Positions 1 to 7,148 of a stretch of 64,000 bases of DNA are shown in pieces. A program made the translations under genes and the position numbers. The notes under the pieces are model-generated. The model was not told the origin of the DNA. It did not search any database and saw only the letters and a list, made by a program, of their open reading frames with translations. Each line of letters opens with the position of its first letter. Positions within the stretch are counted from its first letter, which is position 1. The stretch comes from Modicisalibacter luteus DSM 23508 (GTDB lineage: Bacteria; Pseudomonadota; Gammaproteobacteria; Pseudomonadales; Halomonadaceae), in the NCBI RefSeq assembly GCF_000378505.1, contig NZ_KB899994.1, positions 62,001 through 126,000 on the forward strand, read 5' to 3'.

Positions 1-1719
1 GGAGCGACGTGGATCGGCGCCGCCATAGTAGGTGCCGCCCTCGATCACGATCGACTGTGCGGCACCCATGGCATCCTGGCGGCTGACGGTGTGGCCGAGC
101 GCTTCGAGCAGGGCGATGGTATCGAGACTGATACCCTGTTCGATACGGATCTCGTCGGGTAGCCACTGGTGATGAATGCGGGGCACGCTGACCGCAGTCT
201 GGATGTTCATGTCGTGATCGACGACGTTCATCAGTACCTGAAGGGTCGTAGTGATGATTCGCGACCCGCCGGGACTCCCCGTGATCAGGAAGTTCTTGCC
301 GTTCTTCTTGACGATGGTGGGCGTCATCGACGAGAGCATGCGCTTGTTGGGCTCGACCTTGTTGGCCTCGCCGCCGATCAGCCCGTAGGCATTTGGTACA
401 CCCGGCTTGGCAGAAAAATCATCCATCTCGTTATTGAGCAGAAAGCCTGCTCCGTCGACGACAATGCCCGAGCCGTAGCTGAAGTTGATGGTATAGGTAT
501 TGGACACCGCCAGTCCTTTGCCATCGGCAATCGAGAAATGCGTAGTCTCGTTGGATTCGTAGGGCAGCGGATTGCCCGGGGCGATGCTGTCGCTGGGTGT
601 AGCCTGGGCCCTACTGATCTGGTTGCGCAGCTCGTCTGCGTAGGCCTTAGAGGTGATGCCTTCGAGCGGCACGTCGACGAAGTCGGTATCACCAAGGTAT
701 TTGGAGCGGTCAGCGTAGGCACGCTTCATGGCCTCGGCCATGACGTGAATGGTGGCAGCGGAGTTGAACCCCATGGCACCGATATCGTAACCCTCGAGAA
801 TGTTGAGCATCTGCACGATATGCGCACCACCGGAGGAGGGCGGACTCATGGCGTATACATCGTGGCCCCGATAAGTACCGTGACTCGGTTCACGAATTGC
901 AGGCTGGTAATTGGCCAGGTCCTCTTGGGTCATCAGGCCGTCGTGTCTCTGCATTTCCGCAGCAATCAGTCGCGCCGTCTCTCCTTCGTAGAATTCGCGC
1001 GGGCCATGCTCGGCGATTCGCTTGAGCGTGGCGGCGAGGTCAGGTTGGCGGAAGGTGTCGCCGGCCTGGTAAAGGCTGCCGTCCGGTTTGAAGAATACCT
1101 TGCGCGTCGACTCCCATTTTTCCAGTCGGTCGCGAGCCTCACGAACGCCCTCGGCAAAACGCTGGGGCACGGCGAATCCATCCTCGGCCAGGCGTATTGC
1201 CGGCGCCAAGGCTTCGGCCAGGCTCAGCGTGCCATATTTTTCCAGCGCCAAGGCCAGGCCGGCCACGGTGCCGGGTACCCCGGAAGCATTGTGGGTATAG
1301 CGCGACAGCTCGGAAACCGCTTCACCCTGTTCGTTCTGGAACATTGTCTCGTACGCGGCGGAAGGCGCCTTTTCGCGATAGTCGATAGCGATGACCTCCC
1401 CGCTGTTCTCGTCCGAGATCAGCATGAAGCCACCGCCACCGATGTTACCCGAGCGCGGTTGAGTGACAGCCAGCGCGAAGCCGGCGGTCACTGCGGCATC
1501 GACGGCATTACCCCCCTTGGCGAGCACATCGCGCGCCACCTGCGACGCCAGAAAATGACTGGTGGCCACCATGCCACGGGTACCCACTTCTGGGTGGAAG
1601 CGCTCGCCCTCTAGGATGGCTTCCTGAGCGGAGGCGAGCGGAATTGACAAGGTGACGAAAAGGGCGACGCCCAGCCGGCGGTACCAGCCGGAGGAAAAAG
1701 GAAAGGAAGGTAAAGCCAT
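1..1719 (-). CDS. ggt: Gamma-glutamyltransferase, C-terminus cut by window edge
   Basis: Periplasmic enzyme that cleaves or transfers the gamma-glutamyl group of glutathione and related compounds. The 573 visible codons start at an ATG at 1719 with a signal peptide (hydrophobic stretch ending ...PLASAQ). The mature region opens with a conserved large-subunit stretch (GNAVDAAV, then NIGGGGFML). The nucleophile region ETTHFS places the catalytic threonine, which becomes the N-terminus of the small subunit after self-cleavage, at about residue 392, close to its position in the E. coli enzyme. Further small-subunit motifs follow: the serine pair and TPTIV near MLSSMTPTIV, and GSPGGSRII. The reading frame is open at base 1, so the last few residues are missing here. 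It is divergent from rpe. The family assignment is secure; the substrate range is not visible. Confidence 0.95.
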   Translation of the reverse strand, partial: MALPSFPFSSGWYRRLGVALFVTLSIPLASAQEAILEGERFHPEVGTRGMVATSHFLASQVARDVLAKGGNAVDAAVTAGFALAVTQPRSGNIGGGGFMLISDENSGEVIAIDYREKAPSAAYETMFQNEQGEAVSELSRYTHNASGVPGTVAGLALALEKYGTLSLAEALAPAIRLAEDGFAVPQRFAEGVREARDRLEKWESTRKVFFKPDGSLYQAGDTFRQPDLAATLKRIAEHGPREFYEGETARLIAAEMQRHDGLMTQEDLANYQPAIREPSHGTYRGHDVYAMSPPSSGGAHIVQMLNILEGYDIGAMGFNSAATIHVMAEAMKRAYADRSKYLGDTDFVDVPLEGITSKAYADELRNQISRAQATPSDSIAPGNPLPYESNETTHFSIADGKGLAVSNTYTINFSYGSGIVVDGAGFLLNNEMDDFSAKPGVPNAYGLIGGEANKVEPNKRMLSSMTPTIVKKNGKNFLITGSPGGSRIITTTLQVLMNVVDHDMNIQTAVSVPRIHHQWLPDEIRIEQGISLDTIALLEALGHTVSRQDAMGAAQSIVIEGGTYYGGADPRRS

Positions 1720-1869
1720 GATCGACTCCCTGATTATGGTTCTTGGTTATGTGGGCTGGCTCTGTCTTGAGTACATTCGTTCAAGGCTTTAACAAAACCA
1801 GACGTTTTCACTATCGTCACGTAACGCAGCGCATGCAAATCTTGCGAACCGACAATCCCCGAAGGGTGC

Positions 1870-1878
1870 TGGTAGAAT
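1870..1878 (+). promoter_or_regulatory. Probable extended -10 promoter for rpe
   Basis: TGGTAGAAT at 1870-1878 fits an extended -10 element (TGn then TAGAAT, one mismatch from TATAAT). No convincing -35 lies at 17 bp, as is usual for extended -10 promoters. A start about 7 bases downstream gives a short leader of about 28 nt to the ATG at 1913. It would also exclude the in-frame ATG at 1877 as the start of rpe. Confidence 0.5.
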
Positions 1879-1912
1879 GGCCGCCTTCCATAGCTTCGCT
1901 GATGAAAGAGCC

Positions 1913-2611
1913 ATGCCTGACCTGAACCCCGATTTCAAGATTGCGCCTTCCATTCTCTCCGCCGATTTTGCGCGTCTGGGACAGGAAGTGGATGACGTGT
2001 TGGCCTCCGGCGCCGATATCGTGCACTTCGATGTGATGGACAATCATTACGTACCCAACCTGACTATTGGCCCGATGGTCTGCGAGGCACTGCGCAAGCA
2101 TGGCGTGACCGCCCCCATCGACGTGCACTTGATGGTCAAGCCGGTCGATCGGCTGATTGGAGATTTCCTCGACGCCGGGGCGAGCTACATCACCTTCCAC
2201 CCCGAGGCATCCGAGCATGTCGATCGTTCGCTGCAACTGATCCGTGACGGCGGCGCCAAGGCCGGGCTGGTCTTCAACCCCGCTACGCCACTGACGTACC
2301 TTGACTACGTGATGGACAAGGTCGACATGATCCTGCTGATGAGCGTAAACCCCGGGTTCGGCGGGCAATCGTTCATTCCCGGCACGCTGGAGAAGCTGCG
2401 CCATGCCCGCCGACGTATCGATGAGAGCGGTTACGACATTCGGCTCGAGATCGATGGCGGGGTCAAGATCGACAACATTGCCGAGATCGCCCGGGCGGGA
2501 GCTGACACCTTCGTGGCCGGTTCTGCCGTGTTCAAGGCACGTCGTGAGGAGGACCCGCACCGTTATGACAGCGTAATCCGGGCATTTCGCGATGAACTCG
2601 CAAAGGCCTGA
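1913..2611 (+). CDS. rpe: Ribulose-phosphate 3-epimerase
   Basis: Interconverts ribulose 5-phosphate and xylulose 5-phosphate in the pentose phosphate pathway; cytosolic metal-dependent TIM barrel. From the ATG at 1913 the protein is 232 aa, and it begins with the family signature [14 protein letters not shown]. Metal/active-site motifs follow: [29 protein letters not shown], and the phosphate-binding end EIDGGV ... [19 protein letters not shown] ribosome site precedes 1913. A longer in-frame start at 1877 overlaps the predicted -10 element and adds residues the family lacks. The 3' end overlaps the GIY-YIG gene by 20 bases. In Pseudomonas rpe is followed directly by gph and trpE; here about 3.6 kb separates them. 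Confidence 0.97.
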   Translation: MPDLNPDFKIAPSILSADFARLGQEVDDVLASGADIVHFDVMDNHYVPNLTIGPMVCEALRKHGVTAPIDVHLMVKPVDRLIGDFLDAGASYITFHPEASEHVDRSLQLIRDGGAKAGLVFNPATPLTYLDYVMDKVDMILLMSVNPGFGGQSFIPGTLEKLRHARRRIDESGYDIRLEIDGGVKIDNIAEIARAGADTFVAGSAVFKARREEDPHRYDSVIRAFRDELAKA

Positions 2612-2900
2612 CGCGCTGACAGGAGCCGCCGATACCTGCTGGTTTCTCTACATGATCGAGACTGCGGCGGGTGCGCTCTACACGGGGATAACAACCGATG
2701 TCGAGCGCCGCTTCGGCGAGCACTGCGGGAGCCGGCGCGGCGCACGGGCACTGCGTGGCAAGGGCCCATTGACTCTGGTTCATTACGAGAGGGTGGGAAG
2801 CCGCAGCGAGGCGCTCAAGCTCGAGGCGTCTCTCAAGCGCCTTTCTGCTGCCGGCAAGCGGGCCTGGTTAACGACCAGGCCCGCTTGCCGGGATCGCTGA
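2592..2900 (+). CDS. GIY-YIG domain protein, UPF0213/YhbQ-like
   Basis: Small 102-residue protein made almost entirely of one GIY-YIG nuclease-fold domain. The first strand is [18 protein letters not shown] (the GIY and YIG positions are represented by LYMIE and LYTGIT). The conserved arginine is in VERRFGEH, and the glutamate helix is in [13 protein letters not shown]. The family is related to YhbQ/UPF0213 and SLX1-type nuclease domains; its cellular role is not firmly established. It overlaps the end of rpe and is probably translated from the same mRNA. The last third of the gene contains an 18-bp perfect inverted repeat (2851-2891) that encodes part of the C-terminus and could fold at the RNA level. 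Confidence 0.88.
   Translation: MNSQRPDALTGAADTCWFLYMIETAAGALYTGITTDVERRFGEHCGSRRGARALRGKGPLTLVHYERVGSRSEALKLEASLKRLSAAGKRAWLTTRPACRDR
2851..2891. repeat. 18-bp perfect inverted repeat inside the end of the GIY-YIG gene
   Basis: Left arm 2851-2868 (CCGGCAAGCGGGCCTGGT) is exactly complementary to right arm 2874-2891, with a 5-base loop TAACG. The hairpin would be very stable and ends 9 bases before the end of the stop codon at 2898-2900. No U-run follows, so it is not a standard intrinsic terminator. It could protect the mRNA 3' end or pause transcription or translation. Confidence 0.8.
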
Positions 2901-3008
2901 GCCAAACGCTTACCCCCTCCTTTAGTCAGCTTGACGGGTATAAGCGGCCTGACTTAACTCCTTTATGTCAATGTTCGGAAACATTGCATAACAGGAGAGA
3001 ACAAAATA

Positions 3009-4283
3009 ATGAAGAACAAGACCTTCGCCACTTGCCTGTTGGCTAGCACGCCCTTCTTTTCTACCGCTTTCGCCCAAACCGACGACACCCTGAAAAAGCT
3101 GGGTAACTTCCAGACGACGGGAACCACAGAGTTCACCGTCATCGATCAGCAGAGTTCCAGTGCCGATGCGATCAGGCAGACATTGAAGCAAATCAAGCTG
3201 CCCGATGGCTTCACTATCGATCTTTACGCGCTAGTGCCTGATGCCCGCCACATGGCCATAGGACCGCAGGGGATCGTCACGTTTGTCGGTACGCGCAAGA
3301 CTGAGGTCTGGGCCGTGACCGACCGTGACAAGGATCGTGTTGCGGACGAAGTGAAGAATTTCGCTCCCTCACTGGCCAAGTCGATCCCCAACGGCCCCTG
3401 TTTTTCACCTGAGGGCGTACTTTTCATCGCCGAACAGAATCGCATACTCGCCTACCCAGCGGCCGAATTCTTCTATGAGAGCCCCGATGTCGTCGCGACC
3501 CCTGTCGTCGCAGGCGGTGAACTCATTTCCGAGCCGTTCGTAAGTTACAACCATACCGCGCGCGTCTGTGATGTCGGCCCGGATGGTAAGCTCTATGTCT
3601 CGTTGGGGCAGCCTTACAACGTCGCCCCGGCGGAGCACTTGAGCGCGTTCGACGAACAGGGCATTGGCGGCATCATTCGACTCAACCAGGACGGCAGTGA
3701 ACGAGAGGTATATTCCCTAGGAGTGCGTAATTCGGTGGGGCAGGACTTTCACCCCGGTACAGGGGAGCTCTGGTTCACCGACAACCAGGTCGACGGGATG
3801 GGCGACGATATCCCGCCGGGAGAAATAAACCGGCAGGTTCAGGCAGGACAGCATTTCGGTCACCCCTGGTTCGGAGGGGGAGAAGTACGTACCAACGAGT
3901 ACAAGGATCAGGAGGTGCCGGTGGAGGTCGTCCATCCGGTCGTTGAGACCGATGCGCACGCCGCCGACCTAGGCATGATTTTCTATACCGGCAAGATGTT
4001 TCCCGAGTCCTATCGGGGCGGTATCTTTTCCGCCCAGCATGGGTCCTGGAACCGCACTGAGCCGATCGGTGCCCGCGTCATGTTCACGCCTGTCGATGCT
4101 GAGGGCAATGTGACCGGAGCAACGGTGCCCTTTGCCGAAGGATGGCTCGACGAAAACGGTGAGTATCTGGGCCGCCCGGTGGATGTCGCCCAGCTTCGTG
4201 ATGGCTCACTGCTGGTCTCCGACGACTTGGCGGGGGCTATCTATCGGATTTCCTACAACGCGAATGCGCCGAGCGCCCAGTAG
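3009..4283 (+). CDS. PQQ-dependent sugar (sorbosone-type) dehydrogenase, periplasmic
   Basis: 424 residues. A signal peptide (1-22, cleaved after STAFA) is followed by a six-bladed beta-propeller of the soluble glucose/L-sorbosone dehydrogenase family. Recognisable stretches are DGFTIDLYA, ARHMAIGPQG, NHTARVCDVGPDGKLYVSLG, LGVRNSVGQDFHPGTGELWFTDN, FGHPWFGGGE and AQHGSWNRTEPIGARV. These match the PQQ and calcium binding blades of this family. The ribosome site is AGGAGAG before the ATG at 3009. A small c-type cytochrome gene follows after 54 bases and is the likely electron acceptor. The true substrate (aldose, sorbosone or other) cannot be read from sequence. No PQQ biosynthesis genes are in the window. 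Confidence 0.88.
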   Translation: MKNKTFATCLLASTPFFSTAFAQTDDTLKKLGNFQTTGTTEFTVIDQQSSSADAIRQTLKQIKLPDGFTIDLYALVPDARHMAIGPQGIVTFVGTRKTEVWAVTDRDKDRVADEVKNFAPSLAKSIPNGPCFSPEGVLFIAEQNRILAYPAAEFFYESPDVVATPVVAGGELISEPFVSYNHTARVCDVGPDGKLYVSLGQPYNVAPAEHLSAFDEQGIGGIIRLNQDGSEREVYSLGVRNSVGQDFHPGTGELWFTDNQVDGMGDDIPPGEINRQVQAGQHFGHPWFGGGEVRTNEYKDQEVPVEVVHPVVETDAHAADLGMIFYTGKMFPESYRGGIFSAQHGSWNRTEPIGARVMFTPVDAEGNVTGATVPFAEGWLDENGEYLGRPVDVAQLRDGSLLVSDDLAGAIYRISYNANAPSAQ

Positions 4284-4337
4284 TCGTAGACTGCCGGCAG
4301 GAGCTCACCTGCCGGTTCGCTTTCATGAGGACGACAC

Positions 4338-4673
4338 ATGAAGCTTTTTGTCGCGGTCCTGACCGTGCTTGTCGGTGGGGTTGGATTGGAGCGTAGTGTC
4401 TATGCAGCGGACCCTGCCACCGGTCGTACCCTGGCTCGTCAATGCCAGACATGCCATGGCCTGGATGGAATAGCTCAGATACCGATCGCCCCGAATCTGG
4501 CTGGTGAAAGCCGAATCTACATCGAGACGCAGCTGAAGGCGTTTCGTAGTGGAAAGCGTGAACATGAAATCATGTCGGTCGTGTCGAAGGGGCTCAGCGA
4601 CGAGGATATCTCCAATCTGGCAGCCTGGTACGAGTCCATACAGGTAACTGCCACGATGCCAGAAACTCCCTGA
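4338..4673 (+). CDS. Small monohaem c-type cytochrome
   Basis: 111 residues. A signal peptide (about 1-23, ending SVYA) precedes one haem-c attachment site CQTCH at 36-40. The rest resembles one half of a cytochrome c4/c553: APNLAGES, YIETQLKAFRSGKREHEIM (the methionine near the end is a likely distal haem ligand) and LAAWY near the C-terminus. The position directly after the PQQ dehydrogenase suggests it carries electrons from that enzyme toward a terminal oxidase. The family call is firm; the partnership is inferred from adjacency. Confidence 0.92.
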   Translation: MKLFVAVLTVLVGGVGLERSVYAADPATGRTLARQCQTCHGLDGIAQIPIAPNLAGESRIYIETQLKAFRSGKREHEIMSVVSKGLSDEDISNLAAWYESIQVTATMPETP

Positions 4674-4680
4674 TGAAAGA

Positions 4681-4714
4681 TGGCTACGCCAATGCCAGGA
4701 GCGGGGCGTAGCCA
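4681..4714. terminator. Hairpin between convergent cytochrome and ndh genes
   Basis: TGGCTACGCC at 4681-4690 pairs perfectly with GGCGTAGCCA at 4705-4714 across a 14-base loop. It sits between two convergent genes, followed on the plus strand by a modest T-rich stretch, so it probably terminates in both directions. Confidence 0.6.
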
Positions 4715-4724
4715 CCTTTGTATT

Positions 4725-6023
4725 TCAGTGCAGCTTCATCCTGGGACGCAGGAAACGGTTGAGGCCGTCAACCACTACAGTCATTCCGGTCTTGAACGGG
4801 CCGTGTATGGCCATCTGATGCATGCGATAGAGTGACGCGTAGAACATCTTGGCCAGCCGACCTTCAATGAATAGGCTGCGTGCCGAGGCGCCGCGCATCA
4901 GGCTGCCCACGGCATCGAAATGTGCCAGAGAGATCAATGAACCTCGATCACGGAACACGAAGTCCTTGAGCGGACGCCCTTGCATGGCAGCGGTAAGGTT
5001 GTTCGCCATCAGGGTCGCCTGCTGGTGGGCTGCTTGGGCGCGAGGCGGGACACGCTTGTCGTCGGGCTGAGGGCAGGAGGCGCAGTCGCCGAAGGCGAAG
5101 ATGCGCTCGTCGTCCAGGCTTTGTAGGCTAGGCTTGACCTTGATTTGATGGTTGCGCTCGGTCGCAAGCCCCAGTTCGGAGAGAAAGGTCGGCGCGCGAA
5201 TGCCGGCGGCCCAAACGCTGAGGTCGGTTTCGATGCGCTTGCCGTCGGCAGTAATGAAGCCTCCCTCGTCAGCGCTGGTCACGCGAGTGTCGACGTGGAT
5301 ATTCACGCCGAGCTTTTCGAGTTCGCGATGCACCGTACGCCCGAAACGTTCCGGCAGGGCAGGCAGGATACGTGGCGCCGCCTCGATCAGGTGAACATCG
5401 AGCTTGCCGCTATCCAGTGCGGTGAACCCGTAACTGTGCAGCATCTTCGAGGCATCGAAGAGCTCCGCGGCCAATTCCACGCCGGTGGCGCCGGCGCCGA
5501 CGAGGCCTACTGTCAGCTTGGGGTGTACTCGGCGCTCCGGATCGCTGTAACGCAGGAATGTATTGAGCATATCGTGCCGAAAGGCCTCGGCCTGCTGCGG
5601 GCTATCCAGAAAGTGGCAATGACTGGCGACCCCAGGGGTGCCGAAATCGTTGGAAACGCTGCCTAGCGCCAAGACCAGATAGTCGTAGCTGACATTACGG
5701 GCCGGAAGAATAACGGAATCATCGTCGTCGAGGATGGGTGCCAGCGTGATGGTCCGCGCTTCGCGATCTAGATCGCTGAGTGTACCGCGCTGAAACTGGT
5801 AGCCGTGTGCCTTGGAGTGACCCTGATAGGAAACCTCGTCGAGGCCGGAGTCGAGAACGCCGGTAGCGACTTCGTGAAGTAACGGTTTCCAGATGTGCGT
5901 GGGATTGCGGTCGACGAGCACGATTTCGGCCTGCTTGCGCTTACCGAGTTTATGCCCGAGCCGGGTCACCAGCTCGAGCCCGCCCGCGCCTCCACCGACC
6001 ACCACGATACGTGGGGTAGCCAT
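4725..6023 (-). CDS. ndh: Type II NADH:quinone oxidoreductase (NDH-2)
   Basis: 432-residue flavoprotein that passes electrons from NADH to the quinone pool without pumping protons; a peripheral inner-membrane enzyme. The N-terminal FAD site is IVVVGGGAGGLELVTRLG, with the acidic residue at the end of strand 2 in IVLVDRN. A second dinucleotide fold for NADH is TVGLVGAGATGVELAAEL near residue 170. The FAD-closing motif is RIFAFGDCASCPQP, followed by RAQAAHQQA, a typical quinone-site region. The ATG at 6023 has the strong ribosome site TAAGGAGCC. It stands alone, convergent with the cytochrome c gene and divergent from gph. It would supply quinol to the alternative complex III found later in the window. 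Confidence 0.95.
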   Translation of the reverse strand: MATPRIVVVGGGAGGLELVTRLGHKLGKRKQAEIVLVDRNPTHIWKPLLHEVATGVLDSGLDEVSYQGHSKAHGYQFQRGTLSDLDREARTITLAPILDDDDSVILPARNVSYDYLVLALGSVSNDFGTPGVASHCHFLDSPQQAEAFRHDMLNTFLRYSDPERRVHPKLTVGLVGAGATGVELAAELFDASKMLHSYGFTALDSGKLDVHLIEAAPRILPALPERFGRTVHRELEKLGVNIHVDTRVTSADEGGFITADGKRIETDLSVWAAGIRAPTFLSELGLATERNHQIKVKPSLQSLDDERIFAFGDCASCPQPDDKRVPPRAQAAHQQATLMANNLTAAMQGRPLKDFVFRDRGSLISLAHFDAVGSLMRGASARSLFIEGRLAKMFYASLYRMHQMAIHGPFKTGMTVVVDGLNRFLRPRMKLH

Positions 6024-6251
6024 GTGGGCTCCTTACGAAAGGTTGAAAGAATAAGTCGTAAAATGAGTTGCCAGGGTCAGGCGGTCTGGCGCCTGGAGTC
6101 GGCGACGGCTGGGACTTAGCATAATCCTCTTGTATGTAGATTCCTATGCTGCTTCGCCGGGATGGGGTATGTTTTTTCGTAATATTACATGCACGATGCG
6201 CACAGGCCTTGGCTCAGCCAGAGGCCGCTGTGCACGAGAAGAGGAATTGGC

Positions 6252-6917
6252 ATGACTCCGAGTCTGGCAGGCATACGCTTGGTGACGTTCGACCTCGACG
6301 GCACCCTTATCGATTCCGTACCCGACTTGGCAATGGCAGTCGATGTCATGCTCACCGAGCGAGGCTATCCTGCCGCGGGAGAAGAGAAGGTCGCAGGCTG
6401 GGTTGGCAACGGCTCGCGCGTGCTGGTCGAGCGGTCCCTGCGGGATGCCTCGGGGCATGAGCCAGATGACCAGACCCTGGCGCAGGCGCATGACGCCTTT
6501 CTTTACCATTACGGTCGGGCCCCGAGCGAGCGCACTCGTGTTTTCCCTGGCGTCCGTGAGGCCTTGGCGGCCCTGCATGATCGCGGACTGAAACTGGCGG
6601 TCATCACTAACAAGCCTTACGCCTTCATTACCCCGATACTGGAAGCCCTGGGGCTGGACGGCTATTTCGATTATGCGATCGGCGGCGACTCGTTGCCGCA
6701 GAAGAAGCCCGACCCCGCACCGCTACTGCATGTGGCCGAGCGGTTTTCGATACCGCCACAGGCTTGTCTGATGGTGGGGGACTCGCGCCATGACATCGAG
6801 GCGGGACGACGTGCGGGATTTCGAACCTTGGCCGTACCTTACGGCTACAATCATGGTGAGCCGGTTGCTGCCAGCCGACCGGATTTCTTGGTTGAATCGC
6901 TCGCTGAACTCGTTTAG
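6252..6917 (+). CDS. gph: Phosphoglycolate phosphatase (HAD family)
   Basis: 221-residue haloacid dehalogenase-type phosphatase that removes phosphate from 2-phosphoglycolate, for example after oxidative DNA damage. Motif I is FDLDGTLIDS near the N-terminus with the nucleophilic aspartate, motif II is AVITNKP, motif III lysine is in KKPDPAP, and motif IV is MVGDSRHDIEAGRRAG. The ATG at 6252 is preceded by GAGGAAT; an upstream in-frame start at 6189 would add residues absent from the family. It lies directly upstream of trpE, the same order as in Pseudomonas (rpe-gph-trpE), although rpe is displaced here. HAD specificity cannot be proved from sequence, but context supports Gph. Confidence 0.92.
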   Translation: MTPSLAGIRLVTFDLDGTLIDSVPDLAMAVDVMLTERGYPAAGEEKVAGWVGNGSRVLVERSLRDASGHEPDDQTLAQAHDAFLYHYGRAPSERTRVFPGVREALAALHDRGLKLAVITNKPYAFITPILEALGLDGYFDYAIGGDSLPQKKPDPAPLLHVAERFSIPPQACLMVGDSRHDIEAGRRAGFRTLAVPYGYNHGEPVAASRPDFLVESLAELV

Positions 6918-6989
6918 GGTGCAAAAGGGCGGTGATAAAAGCCGCTAAATCAATAAGATTCAGCAATAACGAACACGTCGGATTTCCGC

Positions 6990-7064
6990 ATGACGCTGAA
7001 TGCCCGCCATTCCTCCCAAGGCAATGCCACGCTGATGCGCGAGGTCAAGCGCTGGCGATGGTGA
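6990..7064 (+). CDS. trpL: Putative trp leader peptide upstream of trpE
   Basis: A 24-codon open frame beginning ATG at 6990 and ending TGA at 7062-7064. Its last residues are K-R-W-R-W, with Trp codons at 7053-7055 and 7059-7061 immediately before the stop. It lies between gph and trpE and is followed 25 bases later by a hairpin with a short U-rich tail. This is the arrangement expected of transcription attenuation by charged tRNA-Trp. The ribosome site is weak (GGAT about 7 bases upstream). Two Trp codons in three at the end of a tiny frame before trpE is unlikely to be chance, but translation is unproven. Confidence 0.72.
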   Translation: MTLNARHSSQGNATLMREVKRWRW

Positions 7065-7112
7065 CGCCCCGGCAGTTGCCACGTTAGCCGCCATCCTCCG
7101 GATGGCCTTTCT
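7054..7112 (+). promoter_or_regulatory. trpE attenuator region
   Basis: The terminator-like stem is GCCATCC (7090-7096), loop TCC, GGATGGC (7100-7106), followed by CTTTCT. An earlier competing stem, GGCG (7054-7057) with CGCC (7065-7068), overlaps the Trp codons. A possible antiterminator pairs 7057-7063 with 7089-7095 (seven pairs, one G-U) and would open the terminator. That pairing itself lies over the second Trp codon, so the exact switch is less clear than for trpGDC. Confidence 0.55.
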
Positions 7113-7148
7113 ACCGCTTTACCGACTCATCTCAAGGAATCGACGGGT

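Noticed and set aside
169-1614. Long plus-strand open frame of 481 codons
   Set aside because: It is antisense to the well-conserved gamma-glutamyltransferase gene and its translation has no recognisable domain; high GC content produces such shadows.
1877-1912. Upstream ATG as the rpe start
   Set aside because: Overlaps the predicted -10 element and adds residues not found in the family; 1913 has a better ribosome site.
1817-2560. Minus-strand frame opposite rpe
   Set aside because: Complements rpe codon for codon; no family resemblance.
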